Of a DNA stretch of 64,000 nt, positions 10,756-20,331 are shown piece by piece (the stretch's first letter is position 1; each line of letters starts with the position of its first letter). The notes under the pieces are model-generated. The model saw nothing but the letters and a program-made list of their open reading frames with translations, did not search any database and was not told the origin of the DNA. A program made the position numbers and the translations under genes. The DNA is from Guadua angustifolia (taxonomy: Eukaryota; Streptophyta; Magnoliopsida; Poales; Poaceae). The DNA is taken from positions 15,231,161 to 15,295,160 of the forward strand of contig CM070517.1 of the NCBI GenBank assembly GCA_036346375.1, given 5' to 3'.

Positions 10756-11424
10756 TTAACTTTGTGTTAGCTTGAATTTTGGTTGATTGTCTTCTCTGTA
10801 TCTTTCTTTCGCTTCTCGTGAAAGATTAAGTAAACATGGCAAAGAATTGAATTCTTTACAAGATATCATGATCTGAATGTCGAAATCTAGTCCAAAATAA
10901 AAGTTATTCATGCGAGTCTTTTCGATCTCTTCTAACCCCGAACATAAAGATCTATGTTGAAATTCTTGGTAGTACTCATCCACTGTTTTACTACCTTGTT
11001 TTAGATGTTGTAATTCATTTCAAGTAATTGACGGGCAACATATGAAGGACAAATCTAGCTCTCGTAATTTTCTTTAGTTTTGTCCATGTGCTAGGAATGT
11101 CCTGATTTTTACTCATATAATCATTCCACCAAATAGCAGCAAATCCAGAGAATCCACTAGTAACAACCCTAACCTTATCATGCTCAGAATTTCATGTTTA
11201 TCAAATGATTGTTCGACGACTAATTCCCATGTAAGATAACCTTCAGGATCATATTTATCACTAAAATGGGTACGGTAAACTTATTTTTGGTACATGTGCG
11301 ATGCCGTTGTACCTTCCGTGGTGTTGAAGGTATGCTCAGACGTTCTCTGTATCTTGGAGTGTGAACTATCTCTTCTCCTAGGATGTTTGTTGGCCCAAGC
11401 GCTACGACGTTGAGAACCTGCCAT
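10756..11424 (-). pseudogene. Gag remnant of the nested gypsy-like element
   Basis: A minus-strand start near 11424 opens MAGSQRRSAW. Scattered frames then resemble plant gypsy Retrotrans_gag: DKYDPEGYLTWE, followed by MDEYYQEFQ, LEEIEKTRMNNFYFGLDFDIQ and a C-terminal LSREAKERYRED near 10800. Several frameshifts and stops separate the pieces. No zinc knuckle is recognisable. The surrounding 9240-13064 otherwise shows no protein domain. The family call is moderate; the motif order SVxEYxxEFQ...GLxxDIQ is typical for this gag. Confidence 0.6.
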
Positions 11425-13064
11425 TGTTAGTGAAGACAAGAAACAAAATCACAAGTATAATGTTCTATCACTACATAGGATGTGGACAAAAGTCGTTCAA
11501 CTCTCAAACTTTAACCAAAGCTCTTACAAGTTCTTACCATGCAGTAGGAGTTGTCGATTAGTTGGCGGTATCAAAAGTTCTCCCAAGCTTGGATAAAGCG
11601 ATTGCCAAGGGACCGAACAAACGTACGAGGTAGAATATGTGGAGCTGGGTAGGCTATGTTAATTTCCTATGCAATCTGATAATTCTAGATTTTGTAATGA
11701 TAAGTAATGATTCAAACTAGAATTCACAAGCCCTAGTTGCCGATCTCAAAGATATAAGTGAATTTCAAGGCAACACACACAAAAGATAATGCAACTTAAT
11801 GCAACCAATGGAATGAGCAAAATAAGAATAATTTCAGCACCAAAACTCGTGTTGCATAAGTTATGGAGAGACGCTAGCAAATTGCTTCAGAAAAGGTAAA
11901 AGGGCACAAGATTGCTCACTACTTAATACAATTGCATAATCTGAAAATGACAAACACAAATTAGGGTTTTGATCAATGTAGTGTTGCTGGCCACTATTCT
12001 CTTTTCTTTTCTCTCTTTTTTTTTCTTTTTGGCCTTTTGGCTCTTTCTTTCTCTTTTTTTTAGTGACTTTCAGCCAACACTAGTATGAGCAAAGTTTTGG
12101 AATCCCTAACTTGATATCACAAGAGTTATGATAGTGCAACGTATCATAAGGAGCAGCCCCAAGCAATTTCAAATTGCTAGTCTCAATTGGGATCAAGGTA
12201 TTCGCAAAGGTGAATTGGTTACCAAAGGTATGTACAATGATATTTTGAAACTTTTATGGTTGTAGATGCTACTGGACTCAACCAACTCAAAGGAACAAAG
12301 CTAGAACACAAATTGAAGAAACAAACCCCAAATTCGGCCAGAACTATGCAATAAGGTTGTTGCTGTAATTAAGGCTTGAGAATGACCGAATCAAGCTTGC
12401 TCACAATGTAACAAAATGATAGCACTGTTCTAAGCTTTAAAACAAGTATTCAAACACATAATTTGGAGCTCATATGTAGAAGTTATGGCTAAAACACTAA
12501 GGTGCACAGATTCAATAAAATTCAGCCGATCTGACCAAATCCGAATCCGAGTCAAATTCGGTTTGAAGGAGTCCGAATCACGAAGGACACCCAAAAACGT
12601 TTTTGTAGAGGACTCTTCAAGAATTCAGGAAAGTATAAAAACTTCTCAATCGGAGTTCGGATGTGAGAGTTATGATCAAAATACCGAACCAATCTGGATT
12701 GCAATTGCAACTTGCTTCCCGAATTTGATGTCAAGATTAAACAACCTTTTATATAGAATTAGATTTCGTGCCCAACTAGGTTTTTGTGGAGCTTGTCCCA
12801 AGGTTTCAGGAAAGTGTAAAAACACTTGAATCGGAGCTCGTATGCAAAAGTTATGAAAAAAACAAAGAACTGGACAGATTGGAATAAAAGCTACGCGAAG
12901 GAAAAACGGTCAGCAACTAAAACAAGGACTCTAATGGATCAAAACCTAACAAAACTCACTAAATTACCAGATTGAATCTAAAGGTTGAATTTTTGTGGAG
13001 GATTTTCAATTTTCAACAGAAAACAAAAACTAATCTAGGTAATGAATCTCTCACCGAGCAACTT
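11425..13064. other. Non-coding leader of the nested gypsy-like element
   Basis: AT-rich, with no domain found on either strand. A diverged tandem unit of about 180 bp occurs at 12463-12860. Three copies of a GGAG(C/T)TC(G/A)TATG...AGTTATG phrase lie near 12463, 12650 and 12830, the last two each preceded by TTCAGGAAAGT(A/G)TAAAAAC. A pyrimidine-rich TTTTCTTT tract lies at 11999-12060. Confidence 0.55.
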
Positions 13065-13079
13065 GGCGCCTCGATACCA
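13065..13079 (-). other. Primer binding site of the nested gypsy-like element
   Basis: The minus strand reads TGGTATCGAGGCGCC directly next to the right LTR. It begins like the initiator-tRNA-Met PBS (TGGTATC...), so this LTR is the 5' LTR. Confidence 0.75.
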
Positions 13080-14204
13080 CGATGTGACTTTGGGTCCCGA
13101 TCTTTCGATGAGAGCGATAACTTCAATTTGGAGGAATTGACTTTGACGATCCGACTACAACGTATGACGACGATACGCCTTAGCAATCGCTAAACCAACT
13201 CCAGAGGGTTATTGATCTTGCCGTTAGCACGATCAACCTGAACACGAGGTTCAATTCTGCATGCAACCAAGAACAAGCAAGAACAATGGTAAAGCAATCT
13301 GAAATTGCGAATATGAATGAAAGATTGATAAGGTGGGGTTCTGAAACAAGGAGTTTCTTAGGCGGCTGTTGAGGCACGTCTGGAAGACCCAAAATAGTAG
13401 CAATGGCTAAACTATCAAATAAACAAAACCCCCAGTCCTAGATGAGGGTTTGGGTGGTTATTTATACTAGAGGAGCAGGAGGGGGCCTTCCATAATAAAG
13501 CAAATCTAATACAACTCAAATCCAAAACACCAAGTCTTTTTTGACTCGAGTTTGACTCGGACTGGAAAAGCAATGTGTGGTTTTAGGCAGTTTCCGGACG
13601 CATCTGAAGGAATTTTGAGGTGAAGCCGGATCCTTTGGAAAGTAGACTCCGAGATATTTCAAACGTGTACTCATGGGCCTCCAGACTCCTCCGGAATCAA
13701 AAGTTATGGCACTTTAAAGTCAGTGCTGTTTCTGAGTTCGAATTGGACTCGAACTCGGACTGAAAAAGTGTTCTGGATTGTTTTGCGTTTTGCCGCGGAC
13801 TCGAAGGGAATTTTGAGGTGATCTCAGATCCGTTTGAAAGAGGACGACCAGGGCTTTCGTTCTTGTACTCATAGACCTCTAGAAGCCTTCTGGAACAAAA
13901 GTTATGGTCATTTGAAGTTGACCATCTCTGGGAGTCCGAAGCTGATTCCAATTTGCTCTTCCCTCCGGACGCGAACTCCCTTGTGGTTTGCAAGTCTTCC
14001 CCAAGGTTCCTAAGAATAATAAAATCATGACAAGTATTAAATAGCATTCCATTCATATTATCACTAATGGGAAGGCTTTGGAACGCATTCACCTGATAAT
14101 TAAACTGTCGTGCGCGAGCTAGAGTAACCGGTCCTTGTATAATAGCAGCGGGTTCAAATTGATGTGTAGATGTGGTTGTATCCATGGAAGTGATGTCCTC
14201 ATCA
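13080..14204 (-). repeat. 5' LTR (right) of the nested gypsy-like element
   Basis: It has the same length (1125 bp) and order as 8115-9239, with scattered substitutions and a few one-base indels, for example in runs of C. It starts CGATG where the partner has TGATG, which I read as a mutated terminal T. Confidence 0.92.
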
Positions 14205-14205
14205 T

Positions 14206-15240
14206 CGCGCGGCCCCGAACATTTCGGTCATGGTAGCGGCGTAGGCCCTAGAGGTACTTGGCCGACTGAATTGCAGCGACCTCCCTTGCTTCCTCCAATC
14301 GATCGATATCTGCTATTCTGTTCTCCTCCGACTCGGCCTCCTTGTAATTCTGAATCCGAGGGGATCCGAAAGTCAACTCGAGGGGTAAGACCGCTTCTGA
14401 GCCGTATACTAGGAAAAAAGGTGACTGCCCGGTAGCCCTGCTAGGAGTAGTTCGCAGCCCCCAGAGTACCGAAGTCAATTCTTTCACCCATCGAGCAGCA
14501 TACGGCTTGAGACGATCGAAAATCCGTGCTTTTAATCCTTCCAACACCATGCCGTTCGCCCTCTCCACTTGACCGTTGCTTTTTGGATGAGCTACGGAGG
14601 CGAAGCAAATTTTGATGCCGAGCTCACCGCACCAGTCTTGAAATTCTTCACCTCAGAATTGAGTTCCATTATCCGTGATGATCCTGTTTGGTACGCCGAA
14701 TCTTACCACGATTTCTTGAAAGAACTCCTTGGCCTTAGCTGTCGTGATTGTGGCGACAGGTTTTTCCTCGATCCACTTGGTGAACTTATCGATGGCAACG
14801 AAGAGATGAGTGAATCCACCTTGAGCCTTCTTTAATGGGCCGACCATGTCGAGCCCCCAGACTGCAAACGGCCAGGTGATTGGGATGGTTTGTAACTCCT
14901 ACGCCGGCACGTGTATCTGACGAGCGAAAAACTGACATCCTTCACAAGTTCGGACAATATCCTCCACATCAGACATAGCAGTCGGCCAGAAAGAAGCCTT
15001 GACAATATGCTTTGCCCACTAGGGTGCTTGATGTTGCATGATGCCCGCAAATTCCCGAGTGGATTTCTCTGAGGAGGTTTTTTCCTTCTTGTTCTGATAT
15101 GCATCGCCTTAGGACTCTGGAGGCGCTCTTTCGGAAGAGTTCCTCGCCTACCACCACGTAATTCTTGCATCGTCGTGTGATACGCTTTGCCTCTGTGCGG
15201 TCTTTAGAGAGCTCGTCCCTTAGCAAATAGTTGTCCAATC
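14206..15240 (-). pseudogene. Integrase of the RIRE2-type element (N-terminal and catalytic core)
   Basis: Reading right to left: a zinc-binding HHCC region (EIHSGICGHHA, then RTCEGCQFFARQIH), followed by the core with Asp in WGLDMVG, Asp in IITDNGTQF and Glu in NGQVERANG. After that come LWGLRTTPSRATGQSPFFLVYGSEAVLP and EEAREVAAIQSAKYL. The D,D,E catalytic residues are all present. The gene is broken by several in-frame stops (for instance after the HVPA and NGTQF motifs and after SAKYL) and by frame changes near 15000. It joins the C-terminal tail at 7925-8114 across the nested element. Integrase would insert the cDNA; this copy cannot make the whole protein. Confidence 0.93.
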
Positions 15241-15835
15241 AGGGCTGATGACTAAGACCTCTTCGGCAAGTGTTTCTTCTGATTTGCTTGGCTCCTGCTG
15301 TTGACTTATTGAAGGTTTATGGAGTTCTTCGACAAACACGCTAGCCGGTACTGTTGCTCGACTGGAGCCTAGCCTTGCAAGCTCGTCTGCTGCTTCATTG
15401 TCGCGGCAGAGCACGTGAATGAGTTCCAGCCCGTCGAACTTATCTTTGAGTTTCCTTACTTCTTGGCAATATGCAGCCTTGTTGTCTCCGACGCACGACC
15501 AGTCTTTTTGAACTTGGTTGATCACCAACATGGAGTCGCCCCGAATTGTCAGTCATCGAACACCAAGAGATATCGCAATGCGAAGTCCATGGATGAGTGC
15601 TTCGTACTCGGCAGCATTGTTTGACGCCAAGAAATGAATCTGAAGAACGTACTTCAAGCGCTCGCCCGTTGGAGAGATGAGCACCACACCAGCCCCCGCG
15701 CCGCTGAGCATGAGGGAGCCGTCGAAATACATTGTCCAATACTCGAGATCTTCAGTAGTCGTGGGGGTTTGCAGTTCCACCCACTCGGCGGTGAAGTCAG
15801 CGAGCACTTGAGATTTTACCGTCGTTCACGGCTTG
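15241..15835 (-). pseudogene. Second, archaeal-type RNase H of the RIRE2-type element
   Basis: The minus strand encodes YWTMYFDGSLMLSGAGAGVV, ASNNAAEYEALIHGL, a break, then GDSMLVINQVQKDW and LCRDNEAADELARLGS. The order D (in FDGS), E (in AAEYEAL), D (in RGDS) and D (in RDNEAAD) matches RNase HI of the archaeal/plant type. This is distinct from the RT-linked RNase H at 15826-16250. Having both is a Tat-lineage trait. A stop after ISLGVR at about 15553 breaks the frame. Confidence 0.88.
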
Positions 15836-17109
15836 AAGGAGATTTCAAAGGCTCCAACCTTGACCGCCCATTTTGCAATTCTCCCGATGGCTTCCCGATT
15901 GTGGAGTATATCTGCAAGCGGGAAAGAGGTGACCACTAAAATTGAATGCTCTTGAAAGTAGTGCTTGAGTTTGCGCGAGGTAAGCAATACGGCATACAGT
16001 AATTTTTGCACCTGCGGATACCGCACCTTGGATTCTCCTAACACCTCGCTGACGAAGTACACCGGCCGCTGGACCTTCTGAAGGTGCCCTGCTTCCTCCC
16101 GCTCTACGACGATTGCGGCGCTGACTACATGAGTCGTTGCAGCAATGTAGAGAAAAAGGGGTTCCTTGGGCATTGGCGAGACCAGCACCGGTGGTGATGA
16201 CAAAAATGCCTTGAGCTCTTCGAATGCTTGCTGTGCCTCAACCGTCCACTGGAAGTTGCCCTACTTCTTTAAAAGTTTGAAAAAAGGCATACCCCGTGAG
16301 CCTAAGCGGGAAATGAACCTGCCGAGTGCCACCATACAACCTGTGAGTTTTTGGACATCTTTCTGGCTAGCCGGAGGCTTCATCTTCAGGATAGCATTGA
16401 TTTTCTCTGGGTTTGCTTCGATGCCTCATTGTGACACAATGAATCTGAGTAGTTTTCCTGAGGGGACCCCAAAGACACACTTTTCAGGGTTAAGCTTCAT
16501 CTTGTAAGCCCTTAGGCTTTCGAATGTCTCAGCCAAGTCGGATATGAGGTCCTCCTTCACACGAGACTTGACAACGACATCATCGACATATGCCTCCACG
16601 TTGCATCTGATTTGGGTGTGAAAACACCACTATATCGCGTGCTGATAAGTTGCGCCAGTGTTTTTCAAACCGAACGGCATTGTGACGTAACAAAATGCCC
16701 CAAACGGAGTGATGAATGAAGTCTTGATGCAGTCTTCTTCTTTTAGCCTGATCTGGTGATATCTTGAGTAGGCATCCAAAAAGCAAAGGAGCTCGCAGCC
16801 TGCCGTTGAATCTACCACCTGGTCAATGCGGGGCAGCCCGAAAGGATCTTTCGGGCATACCTTGTTAAGATCGGTATAATCAATGCACATGCGCCAGCTT
16901 TTATTTTTTTTGCGAACAAGAACTGGGTTCGCGAGCCAGTCGGGATGATACACTTTTTTTATAAAGCCTGCTGCTAAAAGCTTAGTGATTTCTTCCCTAA
17001 TGGCCTCTCGGCGATCTTGAGCAAATCGTCGGAGCCGTTGCTTGATAGGCTTGGCCTTCTCGTCAACATTTAGAGAGTGTTTGATCACCTCAATAGGGAC
17101 ACCGGGCAT
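15826..17109 (-). pseudogene. Reverse transcriptase and linked RNase H of the RIRE2-type element
   Basis: The RT part (17109-16240) has KPIKQRLRRFAQDRREAI, NPVLVRKKNKSWRMCIDYTDLNKVCPKD, FLDAYSRYHQI (first catalytic Asp), MPFGLKNTGATYQ and AYVDDVVVKS (catalytic YVDD at about 16577-16590). The RNase H-like part follows: LFLYIAATTHVVSAAIVVERE, RPVYFVSEVLGESKVRYPQVQKLLYAV and HSILVVTSFPLADIL. The canonical gypsy order is kept. Stops interrupt it after the NTGATYQHAI block, near 16430 and near 16263. Catalytic motifs survive, so decay is moderate. Confidence 0.95.
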
Positions 17110-17760
17110 ATCGGATGGTTTCCACGCAAAAATGTCTCGGTTTGCCTAAAGAAAGGTGACAAGCACGTCTTCCTATTTGGGATTGAGTCCTGTCTCGATC
17201 AAAGCCGTTTGAGCCGAGTTGGCCGGGTCAAGGATTACCTTCTTAGTCCCGTCGTCAGGCTTAATGCCTGTCTTGGCTTGTTTCTTGACCGGCGCCTCTC
17301 CTTCATCCTGCTGATGTGCAGTTGCCTATCGGATCTTCTCCCTGTCGGCTGCTGCCTCTTGAGTTTCGGCCATCTCATAGCTTTCTCTGTCGCACACGAA
17401 TGACTGCTTGACGTCACCGCGGACAAAGATAACGCCTTTTGGCCCTGGCATCTTCAAGACGAGATAAGTGTAGTGGGGCACGGCCATGAACCTGGCAAGT
17501 CCTGGCCTTCCCAAGATGGCGTGGTATGCCGTCTGAAAATCAACTATTTCGAAGTTGAGGTACTGTTCGTAATTTTCTCGTCCTCGACGTGGTCGCAAAG
17601 TGATTTGCGGCGAGGGACCGAAGAGGTTCCGGAATTACTCCATGGAATGGTGATGAACCTCGCTTTAGCTCGGGCGAGAATCTTCATGTCGTCGAGCGTT
17701 TTGGAGAAGAGGGCGTTGAGTCCACTCCCGATCAACCAAAGACCCTCTTGAGTTTAACAT
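17110..17760 (-). pseudogene. Aspartic protease region of the RIRE2-type element
   Basis: The minus strand has LNALFSKTLDDMKI, then DFQTAYHAILGRPGLARFMAVPHYTYLVLKMPGPKGVI. These are the protease flank and the ILGRP motif of gypsy protease. The active-site DGGSG box is broken: VD is in one frame and GSGLN in the next at about 17728-17740, which is best explained by loss of two bases from one Gly codon. A further frame change occurs near 17600. Confidence 0.85.
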
Positions 17761-19794
17761 CTGCGAATCACAGGACCAACACGGAGGATATCTTCCGGGA
17801 TAGGGAATGTGATCCGGATGATCCGAGCGGTCAAAAGCAATCGGGACCTCGGACCATCTGAGGTACTGGGGTGTTACTAGCATAACTGCATAAGCAGCCG
17901 AGCCCCCAAATATGTAGTTGAGCTCACGCTCCGTCTTCTGATATTTGCCTTCATCATCTTCAGGGGGATCTTGCTTTTTCTTTTCTTCATCTTTTGCTTC
18001 GCCCTTGGCCGGCCGCTTTTTGGACTCCTTGGCGAACCTCCTCAGAGTGAAGCAGTCCTTCGCAGCAAGTTTCCCCTTAGGATGGAAAGGGCAAGTGGCC
18101 TCCATTACCGCATCATAGTCATCTGTGCGCGGACGCGATGTCGGCCCTGCTCGGCCACCGCCACAATTTCTTCAGGCTTCCGCTTCCTGCCACGCTGCCT
18201 GGAGGACTCGGCGTGATCCTTTTTATCTTTATACTGTGGGCAATCGTCTTGTCGTTCGGCCAAGACATCTGAGGCTGTTGCATAGCGATCTGCCAATTCA
18301 AACATCTCCGTTACCGTGGTCGGCGGCTTCCGGGACATCTTCTTAATCAGGTCGGGGTCGTTGACACCCTTCTGGAATGTCGCAATGACTGCTGCTTCGA
18401 AATATCCCTAATTGTATTCTTCTTTTGCATGAAGCGCCGAATAAACTCTCGGAGTGTTTCGCTCCCTTTCTGGTGAAGTTGATACAGGTCTCATTGAGTC
18501 CCAGGTCGTTCGTAAGTACCCTGGAAGTTGGTGATGAACTGCTCACACAGATCTCCCCAGGAATCTATAGAGTTCGCTGGAAGTCCGGTGAGCCAGGCTT
18601 GAGCTGAAGGAGTAAGCATGACCGGCAGGTAGTTGGCCATCACATTGTGATTGCCCCCTGCCGCCATGATCGCAAGGGAATAAACTTGCAGCCAAGCTTA
18701 TGGATCTCTTTCTTTGTCAAACTTGGTAATGCCTTTAGGGTTGAATCGGGCCAAACCACTCGGCGGAGCCGGGAGGTGAAGGCTCGGATGCCCTCAATAG
18801 GCCCATCACTGCGCCGCCGTGGGGAACGCCGATGAGGTGATCTAACTCGGCGGTCTTCACTATCACCTTTGTCGCGGTGGTGATGACTTCTGCGATCATC
18901 TCGGTCATCATGGCGGATGCCAAAATGTTCATAATCATCTTTGCGCCTACGGCGCTCTTCATCCTCCCGGTCTCACCGTCTGGCATTTAGATCAATTCGG
19001 AGGTCACGGCTGATGCTTCGCCGGACATTTTCTCCTCGTCGAAGCTCACGCCTAGCACGACTGCGAGCTGTATTGCTACTAGCAGCCTGCGAGTTGACTA
19101 TGCGGGTACGGGAGTGCTCTTTCTCCCCTGGCTCCTCCTGGTGCTACTGAATTGCTGCCGCCATCACCATGGCCTGAATTTGGGACACGATCGGCGCAGC
19201 TGGACTGTCAGAATCGAGCATTGGCCCCAATGTGTCGAGGAGCATCTTGGAAGCGACGATATTCTGCTAGGGAGTATGAAAAACTGACTGGTTCCCCATC
19301 TTCATCTGCAAAATTTCTTCGTTAACATTGCGGCCTCTGTTCTGGAGAGACTTTGCGCGGCCTTCTTGACGAAGGCAATCTATCTCTGCTGCATTCGCAG
19401 CATCCTTCTATTGTTGGGAATCAGTTCGCGGATCTTCGATTACGAAAACGCCATGAAAGCCCTGAAAACTTTCTGCCCTGCCTTCTGGATCAGAAGAACA
19501 AGAAGATAGGTGGGGCTGACCTTCAAATCCGAGTGGTTCTCTGGCATTCTTGACCACATGGGACTCGACATTAGCCAGCTCTTGCTCAAGATGGGGGACA
19601 AACTTTTGGCTTACCGTCCGGGGATAGATGGCCATGCCTGACCCCGATTCGAGTGGCTCACCGGCTAAGAGAGCAGCAGAATCGCTTCCAGATTGGATCT
19701 GATCCAAATCCGAAAGGGTGAGTTGGCCAAAATCGTCAGCGATGAAATCCAGACTTCCGAAGCGAAACGCCTGGGCCGGCGCGAAGGTGGCCAT
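17761..19794 (-). pseudogene. Gag region of the RIRE2-type element
   Basis: It likely starts at the ATG at 19794 (MATFAPAQAFRFGSL), 50 bp downstream of the PBS. Further along are RKPPTTVTEMFELADRYATA (18330), EEIVAVAEQG, and a C-terminal part with CPFHPKGKLAAKDCFTLRRF (18090), RELNYIFGGSAAYA and RSDHPDHIPYPGRYP. These are the known gag and gag-protease junction motifs of RIRE2-like elements. The CxxH...C pattern in CPFHPKGKLAAKDC is kept. Multiple stops and frame changes lie between 18350 and 19400, so gag is dead. Confidence 0.85.
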
Positions 19795-19842
19795 GCTTCG
19801 TTGAAGATCGCCATCAAGCTTGTTGAGATTGATCTTAGTGCA

Positions 19843-19862
19843 GCTCCTACCTGGCGCGCCAA
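19843..19862 (-). other. Primer binding site of the RIRE2-type element
   Basis: The minus strand reads TTGGCGCGCCAGGTAGGAGC one base after the LTR end (...GTCGACA). Position and the TGGCGC start fit a tRNA 3'-end complement. Confidence 0.8.
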
Positions 19863-19863
19863 C

Positions 19864-20331
19864 TGTCGACGTGTGTTGTCGGCAATAATCAAAAGGGGGC
19901 TATGCGCTGGATCCAAACTTGATGGTAGCACGGGACACCGGATGTATACAGGTTCGGGCTCTCGCGGTGGAGATAACACCCTAGTCCTGTGCTCTGGAAT
20001 TATATGTGGCTAGCTAATTGCTGATGAGATATTGTCTGTTCATATTCTCCCGTCCCCCCTTTATATAGCAGAGGAGGGCGGTTACAAGAGAGAGTCCTAG
20101 TAGGATACAAAGTAAGGATTATAACTCCTGTTCTTATCCATATCGTAACGGTCTAGATTACAATCGCATTCTACCTAATCCGAGTCGGTTGCCATCTCCA
20201 GGACTTCCTTATTTGGCACGTCTTGGCGCGCCCCTGGTGGCTTCTATCTTTCTGCAATCAGCCCGACCCATCCATGTCCGGTTGGGCCTCGTTGACCTGC
20301 CATGCAGACACCTGGACGTATATATCCCACA
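19864..20331 (-). repeat. 5' LTR of the RIRE2-type element (complete)
   Basis: 468 bp, running plus-strand TGTCGACG...ATATATCCCACA, so it starts TGTGGGATATATA on its own strand. A TATA box, TATATAAAGG, is on the minus strand at about 20059-20067. The last 213 bp match 2609-2822. It abuts CACTA coding sequence at 20332 with no spacer. Confidence 0.93.

Larger units (their letters stand above)
8115..14204 (-). mobile_element. Non-autonomous Ty3-gypsy-like LTR element nested in integrase
   Basis: Two closely similar 1125-bp direct repeats (8115-9239 and 13080-14204) flank a 3.8-kb interior. The LTRs run TGATGTGAC...GTCCTCATCA. Flanks are ACGCG on the left and TCGCG on the right, a 5-bp duplication with one mismatch. 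The minus strand has a tRNA-type PBS (TGGTATCGAGGCGCC) beside the right LTR and a purine tract (AAGAAGGGAGGA) beside the left LTR. The interior carries only a broken gag-like region and no RT, integrase or protease. It is too small for a full gypsy element. The close LTR match suggests a fairly recent insertion. Confidence 0.9.
2609..20331 (-). mobile_element. Tat/RIRE2-type Ty3-gypsy LTR retrotransposon (degenerate, nested)
   Basis: The element reads on the minus strand, right to left: 5' LTR (19864-20331), PBS, gag, protease, RT, RNase H, archaeal-type RNase H, integrase, then a non-coding or antisense-gene zone, PPT and a truncated 3' LTR (2609-2822). The gag-PR-RT-RH-INT order makes it Ty3-gypsy. 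The second RNase H and the antisense genes between pol and the 3' LTR are Tat-lineage traits, seen in RIRE2-like elements. Without the 6.1-kb insertion at 8115-14204 it is about 11.6 kb, normal for that group. Every sense gene has stops or frameshifts, so it is not autonomous. No matching target duplication can be found because the left end is truncated. Confidence 0.93.
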
